A stretch of 64,000 nt of DNA from contig NC_056536.1 of the NCBI RefSeq assembly GCF_910596095.1, positions 14,216,791 to 14,280,790 of the forward strand. The letters are read 5' to 3'. Made by a program: the position numbers and the translations under genes. Shown in pieces: positions 39,501 through 52,700 of the stretch. The notes below the pieces were generated by a model. It was not told where the DNA came from. It saw only the letters and a program-made list of their open reading frames with translations, and did not search any database. Position 1 is the first letter of the stretch, and the number at the start of each line of letters is the position of its first letter. This DNA is from Thunnus maccoyii (lineage: Eukaryota; Chordata; Actinopteri; Scombriformes; Scombridae).

Positions 39501-41681
39501 GTGAAATAGAGGAATAACATTGGCACCTGTAAGTCTGCTTCAGACATGAGGATGATGCTGGCCAGGTCCAGCTTCAGCTGCTGAGCCAGATCCCACCATG
39601 GTGCTACAGCACTGGAGCTGTCCACAGCATCAGTCTCCAGCAGCATAGACTCCCTGGCCATCCAGGCAGTACCACCATCAACTACAATGAGAAGTAGATG
39701 AGTATAAACCACAGGGCTGCGCATTTCACTGCTTAAATGATAAGAATCAGACTGTAGACAAAACTCAGACACAAGTAAACCTACTTACTCCTGCGACCTG
39801 GAGACCATGTCTCTTTTTCATGCAGCAGCATGAACTTTGTGTTTATGGGCAAACACAAAAAGTAGGCATCATCCTCCACTATCGTCCCATCATCCTCTAA
39901 GACCACTTTGACCGGGTCACTGGGGGTGAACCCAAGAAACTCACACCCTGTCAGAAGAATAGAGAAATGACAGACTTTACAGATCTTACTTACATAGGTA
40001 TCCTTTATTATGAGTGCCACAGAGAACATACTTCATAGCAAAACCATGAGGACAACCAGTCCCAATATGGCATATAAACTACTGTAAATATTTTAGGAAG
40101 TCATAGCTCACACACCACCTGATTGTCAGCTGATTCAGGCAAATACTTTTGACTTCTGTACTTCAAACAAGTCAATCTATTTTAGCTGTCAACTCCTCTT
40201 TCATGACAGCTGTTCCTATTTGTCAAACACTACACTGCTGTTGAGTGGTTGTGCTGCTTATTCCCTTTGCCACCCTAAACCCTGGCTTGCCTTTTACAAT
40301 TATATGTATTTTATGCCAATTGTAAATAGTTCAGTATTGTGTCTGGTTGGTTTTAATATGAATAAGGTCTGCCTCTTGTAGGTATCTGAAACTTAAGTGT
40401 GATTTTTGAATTCAGGTGTGAAGCAAAACCGTGAAGTGTAACTATAACTGCTGAATGCAAATGAAACCCCACAGCACAATTATGGTTTAATTACACAAGC
40501 ACTGTGGTTGTTATAATCACCACCAGCTTCAACAGAGCAAAACTGGGCTGCCTACGATACCTTTGAATTTTATTTACTATTTATGTTGTGTATATACTCT
40601 CTGAAACCACAAAAATAGGAAGGTTACATTATTCTTCAATGTCTAACACATGTAACAACACTTTGTAGCTTTATAATAACGTAAAAAAAGGTGAGTTCTC
40701 AAATTGACAACATTCATTGTGTCATCTGCAATTACATGAATTTAAAACAAATCTATATTTCTGTGATGTAGATGGCTTCAAAAATACGATGACAGAGTTT
40801 TTGTAGAGCCCCACTGTTATATCTTAAGTGGGGTCCAGGGACCCCCAGGGATCATTGCGAGGGTCCCCAATATCCCCAGCAAAAAGGGGAACAATTTGTT
40901 TTCATCCATAAGTGACACAATGACAGAATGTTTAACTATTTTGGTCATGGGTTTCATACACTCTCTGTAATAAAACATCTAAAAGCAAAAATCTTATCAG
41001 ATGTGGGACTCTGGGACAAAGTGGGGGTCCGCGGTCTAATTTGTGTCAGTTTAGGGGCCATTGAGGTGAAAAAGTTTGAGAACCACTTAGCCTATCTATA
41101 ACACTCCACTTGAAGAGTTCAATGATTTGGGCAACGCCTGGTGACTAGCACTCAAGGAATGAGCAGGACAGGAGGGAGGTCTTGACTGAGTTTTCATGTT
41201 TAGCTCCTGCAAGTTTGGACATGATGAAAATGTTGCTTCGCACAGCTCGATCAAGATCACTATAACTGTTAGTTACTGTAAGGTTAAACAGGGCGACAAA
41301 ATCACCACTACTGCAATGCTGGTGGTGGATCAGATCGGTGCTGAAGACATCAAATCATCTCATACATCTTATCATCAATGTGTTTCACTTTCACTAAGCA
41401 TTATGCGGCACCATTGTTTTTCGTAAAAAGCACATACAAATACCAATGATGACCGTTTAATACAGACTAAAATATCAAAAATTCAAGTTAGATTAGAATT
41501 CATTCCAATTTCAGTTTTATCTTAAGCTTGTTCGTTACATTCTTTATCAAGCTTTGCAGACACGTTTACAAGTCGATAACGTCTCACCTTTTGTCTTCAG
41601 CTCATCGAGGGAAGGAACCACCAACCCATACGACTTTTGCCGTGTGAAATTACACACCTTACACGGTTTCCTATCTGTCAT
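36533..41681 (-). CDS. dffa: DNA fragmentation factor subunit alpha (ICAD/DFF45)
   Basis: Chaperone and inhibitor of the apoptotic nuclease DFFB/CAD; caspase cleavage releases the nuclease. Six exons on the minus strand: 41588-41681, 39789-39947, 39527-39681, 38928-39132, 37842-37969 and 36533-36754. Frames join cleanly into 320 aa (human 331). Residues about 3-80 form the CIDE-N domain, with EDDGTIVEDDAYFLCLP as its acidic signature. DGGTAW follows at 86-91, then the middle inhibitory domain (LASIILMSEADLQ; TLVDAPCPELA). Next comes a long helical segment (REEQRQSKELLQLYLKAVEK) and a C-terminal domain with GWDRERTSALLQACEAELT. Candidate caspase sites are DAVD105/S and MEVD218/S, at the places of human DETD117 and DAVD224. 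It is divergent from pex14, as in human. Identity is secure. Confidence 0.95.
36999..37180. repeat. hAT-like terminal repeat fragment
   Basis: ATTGATTAATTGAGAAAATA, AATTCATCGATAGTGAAAAT and TCGTGAGTTGCAGCCCTA match the end of a widespread vertebrate/teleost DNA transposon, recalled as TAGGGCTGCAACTAACGATT on the other strand. It lies in dffa intron 5. Confidence 0.55.
40825..41090. repeat. Teleost interspersed repeat in dffa intron 1
   Basis: AAGTGGGGTCCAGGGACCCC at the start and AAAGTTTGAGAACCACT at the end are typical edges of an abundant fish repeat. It is non-coding and inside dffa intron 1. Class not assigned. Confidence 0.5.
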
Positions 41682-41689
41682 TATGTCAG

Positions 41690-42235
41690 GAAATTTCTTT
41701 TTCTAATTCTTATTTTCCTAAACACTATTGACCGACTACAGCTCCTGCTCACTCTTTCGCCTTTAGCAGTTTCGAATACGGAACCGCCGTGATGGCGCTA
41801 AGGACTCTGGGATATGTTGTTTTCTATTTTAAAAGAGGAATTTATTTTAGAAGAGGGGAGACAGGGAAAAATGATTGTACATTTTAGAGTATTTATCTAA
41901 TTTTCACACTCTAACTCTAGTTAAAGCTAGTTGAAAAAAAAACTACTATTACAGTCTCCAAAGAACTCTTTTCGTGTGCCAACCGTTAGTGTTATCAATG
42001 AAGCCAATGCGGAAGAACTAAACATGTAATGTCACAAATGACCGCTAGGTGTGGATTTAGAATGAACTCTTTATTTATTCATTTTTAAACTTTATTTAGA
42101 CATTATCGTACAATTTTTTGTAGGACCATTGATTATGCATTCCTCAAGAAATTGAAACAGACTGAAACAACATCAAAGCTACGGTAAGAGTATACAATGA
42201 TGATGATGATAATAATAATAATAATAATAATAATA

Positions 42236-42270
<35 letters not shown>

Positions 42271-43150
42271 TGTCAGATGCCCCAATAACTCCAGGTCCAC
42301 TGTTTTTTAAGATGTTGTTTGATTACAAATATGTTTGGGAATATGCACCACTAAAGCACAGTATCACATGAAACAACAGCATTTTAAGGCTACATTATTG
42401 ATCTTGAGATTGTTTTGTAGAGGGGACCATATAGTTGTATTAATTACTGAAGGACAGGTCTAAAATAAGTAAGGTGCCCATATGGACAGTGAAAGAGGTT
42501 TTCCTTGCTGTAATCATTCCTCCTGTTCATACTGGCCGAAAGATCCCCCTCAGATGCACTTTCAATGTAACTGGTGGGGAACAAAGTCCACAGTGTGTCA
42601 ACACAGTCATTTTATACAAAATGCATTTAAAAGTTTATCTGAAGCTTATATGAGGCTTAAGCAGTCTCAGCTAGTCATATCAAGTGGATATCTGACATAT
42701 ATACAGTATTTTTAGCATCAGATTTCCTCTTTGTGTTTCCTCTGAGAGTGTTTCCCTGTGGTGCTGTGGTGGACGTATAGTAACAAAAAGAGGGACTTTG
42801 GCACTAAAAAGACTGTAACGTTGAAAAATATCTACTTGATTTGACTCATTTGGACAGCTGAAGCTTCATATTAGCTTCAGATAAACTCTTAAATACATTT
42901 TTGCACAGAAGGAAGCTTGTGTATTTTGGCCCCCCATCACTTATCACTTATAGGTGCATTGTGAAGGGATCTTCTAATGGTCAGTATGAACAGGAAGAAT
43001 GATTATGGCAAGAAAAACATGTTTCACTGTTCATTTGGGCTCCTGACTGTTATTTTAAGACAGGCTTAAAAAATTGTGAACCTGCCTTTAAGTATGTTTT
43101 ACATTTATTAAGTTTATTATTATATTAATTATTATATTCCGCTGATACTG
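41690..43150. other. dffa-pex14 divergent intergenic region
   Basis: The 1.6 kb between the two start codons should hold both promoters. Near 41784-41798 the text ACCGCCGTGATGGCG carries a YY1-like GATGGCG core, close to the expected dffa start. An AAT/ATT microsatellite palindrome lies in the middle. No separate gene recognised. Confidence 0.5.
42211..42269. repeat. (AAT)9(ATT)n self-complementary microsatellite
   Basis: After a short GAT run, nine AAT units are followed directly by about eleven ATT units. The two halves are reverse complements, a near-perfect palindrome with about 27-nt arms. Confidence 0.92.
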
Positions 43151-43290
43151 TGCTTGCAAACACAAGCGGCTCCAGACACAATGAACTCAGCAATGTTTGT
43201 TCACTGAACGTATATGTTGTTTATTCTTCAGAAAAAGCAATCGAGCGTGATTCACTCGAACAGCCTCCAAAGCAAACGAGGGATAGGAAG

Positions 43291-46200
43291 ATGGCATCCA
43301 CCGACCAGCCTGATCCACCAACACAGGTCTACATTTACGAAACTATGGCAATTACGTCTTTGTGTCCAGACATGACAGTGCACTCTGATGATGTGCTTAT
43401 AGTTCGTGACCCTTAAATGACCATTTGTGTCAGTTAGCTAGTGTTCAGCCAGCGGAGGTTAGCATGCTCGCTAGTTAGCATGCTAGCTAGCTCTTGAGCC
43501 GTTTCAAAAGTTGGATCTCAGACATGGTCGTGTTGATAAGTGGACGCGAAGGGCCAGGCTGACGTTCTTGTGCTTTACCACATGTTGCCGAAACTTACGT
43601 GGCTTGCTTAATTTACCCCTGCTAGCTATTTACCATTACCAAGTGTACGTCCATCCATCTGACCGTGTAGCACTGCCTCTGTCTTATTATGTGCAGTTAA
43701 TGATAGGATGCGGAAAGGTCACTGTTAGCCAAACAAGCCCTGGTGGTTTGTATAAGGCTCTTAGCTGTCATTGTGCTGGTTGAAATAGCCGACAAGCTGC
43801 ATCGATCATTGCGAGAAACATATGTTACTGGAAAGTTGTGGCTCATACATTTCACCAGGGACAATTTCATCAAGCATTTTATACCACCAATAAGCAGTTG
43901 CTGCACGAGATAAAATGTGCTTAGTATTACTGCAAAAGTTAAACATTGAAAGGAAGAGTTTATGTCCACAGACATAAATCCACAGACCGATGGAGCAGGA
44001 GAGCAAATGAAGTAACATAATGGAGTGGATTAATGATGTCATGCATGCTAACATTTACAAAACTATTACTTATAATTAATCAACTAATGTATTAGCAACA
44101 GCCAGATCCTGTATGCACATTATTCCAGATAATATCTTGCTATTTCCGTTATTACACAGCAGTATATTGAGCAGAGGAAGTCTAAACAAATTAAATGCAA
44201 AAGGCTGATTTCCTCTTTATTATTTAGACTTTATTCCTCCATCTATATACTGTACCTATTTATGTTAATTCAGAAAAGTATTCAGGAAATGTTAATGACA
44301 GAGAATGTATTGTACTTTACATCAATGCCAGACTGACAAGTTGGTCAGCTTTTTAAAAATATATTAAAATGTTCATGTTTTTATCTTTTTTAGTGTAGTT
44401 TGTTTCATCAGCATAAATCTGTTGTGGTAATGCTTTATTTTAGAGTTCCTTCAGTTTTGTATAAATTTCCTGGAAATTTTCTGAGCAATTTGCAAGTATT
44501 TAACAGGTATTTTTTTTAGGACATTTTACAGAAATGGTGGTGCAAGCTGGTACAAATTATAAGAAAAATGGGGGAAAAAAGTGTTGAATTTGTTTAGTGT
44601 AGCTGTGTTTTTAAGAAACAGCCTAATATGCTGCTAATATATTGTATGACACTCAAACTGCATACTGAAAAGTATGTTTTTTTCTGTCAAAGAAATGTTG
44701 AGAATATAATTTATTAAGAATTTATGCAAATGAAGAACTACATGTAAAAATGCTGTGAATATTGAGTATAAAATATATTGAGTGTGTAAGATGTCCTAAA
44801 AACTATTAAATACCTTCACATTTCTTAAAAAATGTCCAGGAAAGTAGTATAAAATTAAAAGACATGTTACCCCTCTATAGATAGATATTTTCTAACTGTA
44901 AATAAAACTGCTGCGTTCAACAACCACAGCCTCTGTCATCCAGTAGATGGCACTCTAATACAAGTGTTTGTATATCTTCTCAGCCTGGACTTCCACCTGG
45001 GCATGATGCAGCAGCTCCCCCCAGAGAATCACTGGTAAGGATTCAGTATTTAATACAAATTATTTGACAATGAAATCACAAAAGAATTTAATGTCTATTT
45101 GTTGTGAGTGTGTATTAGACATAGAATGCAGGTTAGATAATTAATTTAATCTCATGCAATTGAGAAAACCATGTTTTGATGAATACTTTCTCACAAATGG
45201 TTGAAATAAATTTCAGATATTAATAATTATGCTGCATGCCATGATTCTTAACGGCATACTATCAATTGAGTAAAAAAGTGTGTAAGTTTGAAAGACTTAA
45301 GCGGCTGAAGTCAACTCTCTTCCTCTGACAGAGTGCTAAACAGTGAATTCAGCTGCTGTTGTATTTTCAAAGAATGAAAATCTGCACTCTCTTGGCAATT
45401 GATGGTGCACAGATATTGTGTTTTTTATGATGCAGTGACTTAAACATAGTTGTTTTCATCCTTTTTTTTTTTTTTTAAATCAACAAACAACTTTTCCTCA
45501 GCTAATCAGATGATACTACACATTCCCCAGATAGATCAAGTGTTAAAGGCTTCCAATTAGCAGCCAGTCATTTAAGCACCACACTGATGATGTCCCCAAG
45601 CCCATAATGAGAGAGTACTTCAAGTTTCTTGTCTGTGGAGAGTAAAAGGCATGCAGAGATGTCTATTTTAGCAGTCATAATGGTTTCACTGTTGCTTTAA
45701 TCATTTTTAGCATAAAACTTTCACCAAATACCTTTGTCTCTTAGTTTAGCCCATTGATTTTCAGTCTGGGTCATGACCCACAATTGGGTCCAGGAATATT
45801 TTTTAGCTGTTTCACCAATAGTCAGTAGTCTTCAACAGAAAAATGATAAACATGTTTTTGTCAACTATAGACTATGTCTCAGTCACGTCCTGAGCCCTGC
45901 AACCCTCCCACAACTACCCACAACTTTAATAATTACTTTTAAAGGAAGTTTTCTTACTCATTCATGAAGTTGTACTCTTTTAATGTCATGACATGTGTAA
46001 ATATAGCTTCATTGCTTCATCACAGTAGTTATACATATGAAGTCGTAAGTTATAGAAATACGATGAAATAAAGCTTTTGTATCAGTTGAATAAAGTTTTT
46101 GCCCCCTGCTTTAATCCAGGCTCCTCAGAGTAGAGAACTTAAGTAAAATAACTCTGAAAAAAGTTTTGCAAGTAGCCTGCTATGCAAACTTGAGTCTTCA

Positions 46201-48190
46201 TAAGGATTCAGGAATTGAATACATGCAAAGCCAATAACTTTTAATGTCAATAAACATCAGTTACCTTTCACTAACATGTAAAGGAAAGTGTTCATAAGAC
46301 AGGCTCGGCCCAAGTGATGACAACACTTAAAACCAGGAGCATATCGTTGCCTAGTGGGACGGAGCACATCACATATACATTCACTGTCCTTGTATGGGCA
46401 CAGCATCCAGGTTAGAGGAGTGCTCTGTTGTTCAGCCTACATGTCTCAATGTCATTCACCACCATTCACTCTTCATCCTCCCCCCATCATCCCTTCATGC
46501 CAAGGCTAATTTAATCCTGGGGTTATTGATTGTGGGAGCATTCTCCCAGGCTTTCTTTCAATTTACTTCAATTTCATCATCCCAGTGCGCTTCAAGACTG
46601 CCTCCTCAAAAAGGGAAGAAATTCTTGTTATGAGGGTCCTGATTCGAGACTGGTTGACAAGTCCCCCCCCACCACCACCACCTTCACTTCCAACCCCTTT
46701 TCTCCTTTCTCTTTTTGATGAGCTGCTCTTTCCCAGTTAAGTGGATTATTACAGTAGGGATAATTCTTGTCACATGGCATTATTTGGATGAGGTGAATAA
46801 TTGAAATTTGTGTCTGAAAGGATTTTATCTGGATGAGAGGAAAGGGAGTGCTGGCAGGGTTGGGAGGGCACAGAAAGAGAGAGAGAGAGAGAGAGGGAGA
46901 GAGAGCACATACACGTTTGTATAACATTTATGTGCACATGTGCATGTCAGACAAGCCAGTGTGTCAGGCTGGGGACACCAGTCATGTTAAGAGGTTCTGA
47001 CTCACCTCGCCCAGATCAGCAGGCCCTGGCACACTGCACAGTGTGGGCTCTCCTCTGTGGCAAGAGGGCCCAGCTCAGGGGTTGGTGCCACAGCCTCTGC
47101 CACCATCCAGGCCAGAGGGGCAGGTCTGGACCTGCAGTTAGATAGAAAAAAAAAAAAAAAAAAAAAAAACGGGTGGGAGAGACTGTGTGAGTGTGCGTTC
47201 CATGGTTGACTGGTATACCAGTCGCTGCCAGCCGCTGCTGTTGCCTCTGGCGCTGCTCTTTGCTCGCTCTCACCCCTGCTTGCCTCGTCTCCGTCTACAA
47301 CCCCCTTCCCCCCTCCCACCTTCCACTCATCGGTGCCATGGCCATTATCCCTGCCAGTCTCTTGCTGGTGTCTCCCTAGTATTTGTGCTCACTCTCCCTG
47401 CAGTGACACCCTGTGCTCACCACTCGTCTCTTCCTATCACTCTGTCCTCACTGCCTTCAAATCCACCCAAACACATCACAACAACAATTATATGTGTACA
47501 AATCCCTTTTATCACATAATAAATAAAAAGTAAAGTCAGATCTGAAATCGGCATAATATCTACAGTATATTGTAATATGACACTAGATATTGGATTAGAG
47601 ATATCTTATTTGACTGTTGTGAATAAAATAAAAAATGAATACCTGCTCGGCCATCATACCCATGTTACTATTTTTTGTCCTCTCAGAAATTATATACTAG
47701 TAGTTTAGATGAAAACAAGATATCCTGACATTGTTGACATTACAATACTGGATCAAACTGTTGTGATATTTGATATTTTGAAGATACACATAAATTTGTG
47801 AGTTGCACCAAATTGTGTGTGTTCTGGTATCAGGCTAACTTATCTTAACTTATCAAGTCAGTCAAACAGAGTCAGTTTGTCTCTAGTTTTGTCTGAAAAC
47901 ATCCATTTAAAAACAAAAAAAGGAATAACCTCTGCCACTTAATGAGAAACTTTTTGTTGCTGCTATATGAAGGGAGGGCCGAGTGTCCACATGACGTGTC
48001 GGCGTGCAGCTGATCTACAGGAGCGCTGATCCCTGCTAGAATGAAGTCATTTTACTCTCACCGGCCCCAAATGAAAAAGTATATATTTGTGTATGAGGAT
48101 GCAAGTGTACGGTTTATGTGAGCAGGAGATGCATCTGTACCAACCTCTTGTATGTGGATGTGGGCATATGTAATGTAAACTGAGTTTGAG

Positions 48191-48224
<34 letters not shown>

Positions 48225-48834
48225 AGGTTTGGGGGTTTTAGTACAGCAGAGGGAGGGTGGTAATGGGAGGGGGGGAAAAAAGAATCGTAAGAAGAATATC
48301 CCGGTCTCACAGCAACTTCAAAAGCTCCCCTTCCCCAGGATATTAAGCAACTATGATGAAAAATTTAGCAAGCGTTAAATAAGCTGCTTTGAAGTGATCT
48401 GTTTTGGCTCAGCAGTCTCCAAATTTCCGTAGCCCCTCTGCAATAGCCATCATACTATAGAGGGAGAGAGAGAGAGGGGGGCGGGGGGGGGGGAAAGGAA
48501 CAGCGTGTTAAGTGCAGGAGTTGTGGGGGACCTGGCTGGATGGCAGAACAGTAATCATTGAAGGCACCAACACTGCTACTGTACCCTTTTGTCTCTCTCT
48601 GGGTCTTTTTCTCCTCATTTCACCTCTCCCTCTCTCCCTGACAGCTTTTCTGCTGATCTCTGTGAGTCGCAGGCGGACAGATGTTGCTCATATGTTAGCT
48701 CTGAAAAGAGAATTTTTTTTTTCTTTTTTTTTTTCACTTAAGCGTGGGTGAAACAGAAATGTAACACAGTTGTGATACCAGGAAGTCAGAGGTTACTCTC
48801 GGGTCTTGACTCAGTTATTTTTTGCTCTGAACTA

Positions 48835-48873
<39 letters not shown>

Positions 48874-48925
48874 AACATGTGCTTGTTGAAAGATGTGTCT
48901 TTTTAACAGCAATCTATCCTGCCTT

Positions 48926-48957
<32 letters not shown>

Positions 48958-49510
48958 TCACCGGATTATATGACTTGCACAATTTAAAAAAAAAAAACCC
49001 AAAAAACAAACAAAACAAAACAGAACATATTTTTAAGTGATTTGAAGGTTTTTTTTCATTTTCACCATCATAAAGCAAAAATAACAAGAAGTTAATCTCT
49101 TATTTGATCATTCACATTTCAATTCATTTCACATCCATCACTTTTAAAACCATTATTTTAATTTTTGAGGACTCCAGGTTTCAACACGCTCCGAATTAAT
49201 TATTGGGGCAGAATAAGAAATGGGAGCCAGTAATGAGTCTGGTATGGTAACTCCATTCTGTCAAGAAACTAGGCTACCATTTAGTTAGTCAAGGGAACCT
49301 TCTCTGAGATTTTCCTTTTTTCCTCTTTGCTCATTACTTTAATTGTAATTGTAATCCTTTATTGGAGCTGTCTGCAGTAAAGGAGAGTTATGGTCCAAGT
49401 GGGGGCGCGAGCCATAGAGATATTTCATGATTATTGGAGAAGACGGTCACTAGGTGGCAGCCACTAGTCCGGCCTTGCTGTAATTACTGGGTGGGAAGTG
49501 ATGGTGTGAG

Positions 49511-49547
<37 letters not shown>

Positions 49548-49707
49548 ATGCGAGGGTGTGTGAGGAGAGATTTCTCAGATTCTAACACATTCCTTGAAAG
49601 AGAAAAGTCGAATAAATCTGATCACCTGCCATCTTACAGTCAATAGATTCTGTATCCTGTCACGTTGACTGTAAACATGTTTCACGCTCTGCAGCAGCAC
49701 AGAATAA

Positions 49708-49742
<35 letters not shown>

Positions 49743-52700
49743 GGGGAAAGCATCGATCTTCATATTTTCGTGGTTAATTTCAGAAAAAGTAAACTCATTC
49801 TGGATGTTATCTGAAAACTGCAAGCGCACAGTGCGGCCTAATGTGGAGCGATGTAAGATATGGAGATGAAATGGCATCATTCTGATGTTATTTTACTTCA
49901 CCATGGTTGTACATGTGAAACAGTTTCAGACCACAGTTTTGTTTCAGTGGTCGCACTGATATTTTCTCTTTGGAAAGAATAAAAGCTCAATTCTCTATTT
50001 CTCAGCGCAGCACTCATTGTGCATCATGCGCTGTTTGTTTCGGTGGTTAATGATACAGGAAGGGCCCTCCATTTTATTGTTGCTGTGTTGCACTTTTCTC
50101 CCCTCCTCGCTCAACCCGGCAGCCAGCCTCCTTAGAGGACTCTGTATGAATTCTCACTGTCATGTCCAAGGACGAGTGGCGCAGGGTCAGCTAATTGCTT
50201 TTATGATTATGATTTCACGTCAGATTTATCGTGCATGCTCGGAGCACATCTTCCAGGTCCTGCCGACGTTGCTGGCTTTGGATGGTAGTGGTGGTGGTGG
50301 TGGTGGGGGGTGGGGGGATGGGGGGGGGGGGGGGGGGGGGGATGAGTTTACAGCTTCTGGCTGTGACTTCTTGTTTAAGTGCGGGTCACACTTTTTGACT
50401 CATTAGAGTTGAACGCAAAGGGGGTGAATCACACAAGCTTTTCCTGTAAAAGCCTCTGTTTTTCTGTGTCAGTAACTGTAGCTGTTTTTCTCATATTTGG
50501 CCACAAAAGAGCATTTCTGTACTTTGTCTTCAACATGTGCTAAAGTTTGGAGGTCATGAGTGAGGAATGACACAGACAAGGATTTTTGGTTTTTCTGTCT
50601 TTTGAACTTTTTATGAGCCATAAATCTCTCATCTTCGTTTCTGTTAGCAGATGAAATCATTATGCTTATTCCCCTCATAGTATGCCAGAATTATCAGTTG
50701 ACTTCTTTTTGATGTTGGTGACTTTTTCTTCTGATGGTTCCACCCACCTCTTTGAAAATCATGAGCACAGATGAGTCCAACCCATTTTATAAATTTTATT
50801 TATTTTGTGGTTTCTGCCTCATGTGCTGAGCCGGACTCAGATCTGCGTTGCCAACACAGACAATAGTGGTTTTTTTTTTATCTTGACGTTTTTGATGAAA
50901 GCATTGAAAATCCTTTAATTTACTGTAAAGTTTATTGTATATGAAGAAGAAGCTGTTGTCACTTTATGTCAATAATTCACATATTTTATGAAGATAGCGC
51001 TCGGTGTCATGACCGGTGGCGCTTGATTTGTTGCAGTAATTTGACCTCACTCTGACCTTCCTGGCTGGGCCGCAGTGTGACTAGTGACAGATGCAGCCTG
51101 GGAATATGGTTTGGATAGTTTTCCAATGCTCAGAAGAATGTTGAAGCTAGTTTTACGCAAAGTTCATTTTGGAGACGTATGTAAAGTCTGTGATTAAGCT
51201 GAATTCAATAAACTTTAATGAATGCTTAGGACTTTATTTGTAGGGTTTTTTCGTCTCAGCAAGCATATTAATGTAAGCAGCATGGTAACAGAGCTGTAAT
51301 TTCTTATTCTCCCACAATTTAGTGAACTGTCATAATATGTTTACTTAAGAAATGATAGAAATACGACACCAGTTTAATTACAGCGTAGTCATTTTGCCTC
51401 AATATACTTGGGAAATTGGCCTTATTGAGCTGAGCTTCCCTTATACTCTATTCTGCTTTGTAATTACTTCAGCTTGATTTATCATCTTTTCTTTGTGTTT
51501 ATGGTTGTAAACTGCTCGACTGAGTAACTTGGTCTGAGAGTGGCTTGTCTCCTTGCAGCAAGGCTAGAAATCTCCCGATGAATCTGAGATGTCTCCGCTG
51601 TCAAGACTGCTCACATCGCTCTCAGCCTCCAATGTCACTTTCAAGGCATAATTACACAAGTTGTGTTGATTAGTATGAGAAGCAATTACGCCGGCTTTCC
51701 GCTGTAAATGGAGAATGTGATGGCTCTTGATTGACAGGAAGCATCCTAGCTTTAATAAGTAAATGACTATGGTAATTCAGGTACTGAGACCCTTTGATTT
51801 GTCAGCATCTTTTTATTTTTTTGTGATGTCCTCTGATTTTAATGAACATGAATTTGATTGAATCCCCCATTCATTTCCCCCTGTCCCCGCACCCGTCTGT
51901 CTGTCTCTCTACAACCTGACCAGTAAGTGATCTTGCGTGGGAGTCATATGTTTAACACTTTCTGAGCTGAGACCATCCTAAAAAAACAACCCTGCTGCTG
52001 ATGCTGACTTCTTTTTCCAACCCCAAATGAATCCAGTGTATAAAAATAATAATAATAATAATGATAAAAAAAGAAATAAACGAACACCCTGCAATTTTGA
52101 CACACCATTCAAAATGCTTTTTAGCATATCATGCTTTCACAAGTATGGAAATCAGAGGAAAATTATTTGTAATTGACACTTTGGGGAACATTTTTTTCTC
52201 CTTTTATCTGGCTTCCCAGTAAGTTATTAGCTGTTAATTTATCGGCAAGCTCCCCTACAGCGCCAGATATTTGTTCAAATGCTGGGATCCCCTTAGTGCA
52301 TTTGTAACTACACTTCTGAAAATGCTGCCCTGTCTAATTATGTAATATAATACTGCCTTTTAGGCAAGTTTATTTTAATTGAATAATATTAGTTCTAGCT
52401 AAGGGTAAGCTATTAAAACAGCAATACTTAAGAGCTCTCTATGCTATATAAAATACACAGTGTTGTACTCTAAAATGCAGCAAAGATAACATCTGCAGTT
52501 TACTCATTTAAAAAATACAACAGGCTTATAAATCTAAAGCTTTTATACTAAGATATGTGTATTTTAGATATTTGAATAAGGGCCAAACATTTAAATAATG
52601 CTGAAATTTGATTGGCCCAGCCCTCAATCTCATATTTCTTTCTTTGTTAACCACAGTTGGCCTAATCAAGTAATTCCCTGTTTGTCTTAGTAACCCCCTA

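Noticed and set aside
47187-47519. 110-codon Pro/Ser/Leu-rich frame.
   Set aside because: Pyrimidine-rich low-complexity DNA gives long chance frames; no domain seen.
50017-50406. 129-codon frame on the + strand.
   Set aside because: Its C-terminal part is poly-Gly from a G-rich simple repeat, and the rest shows no family features.
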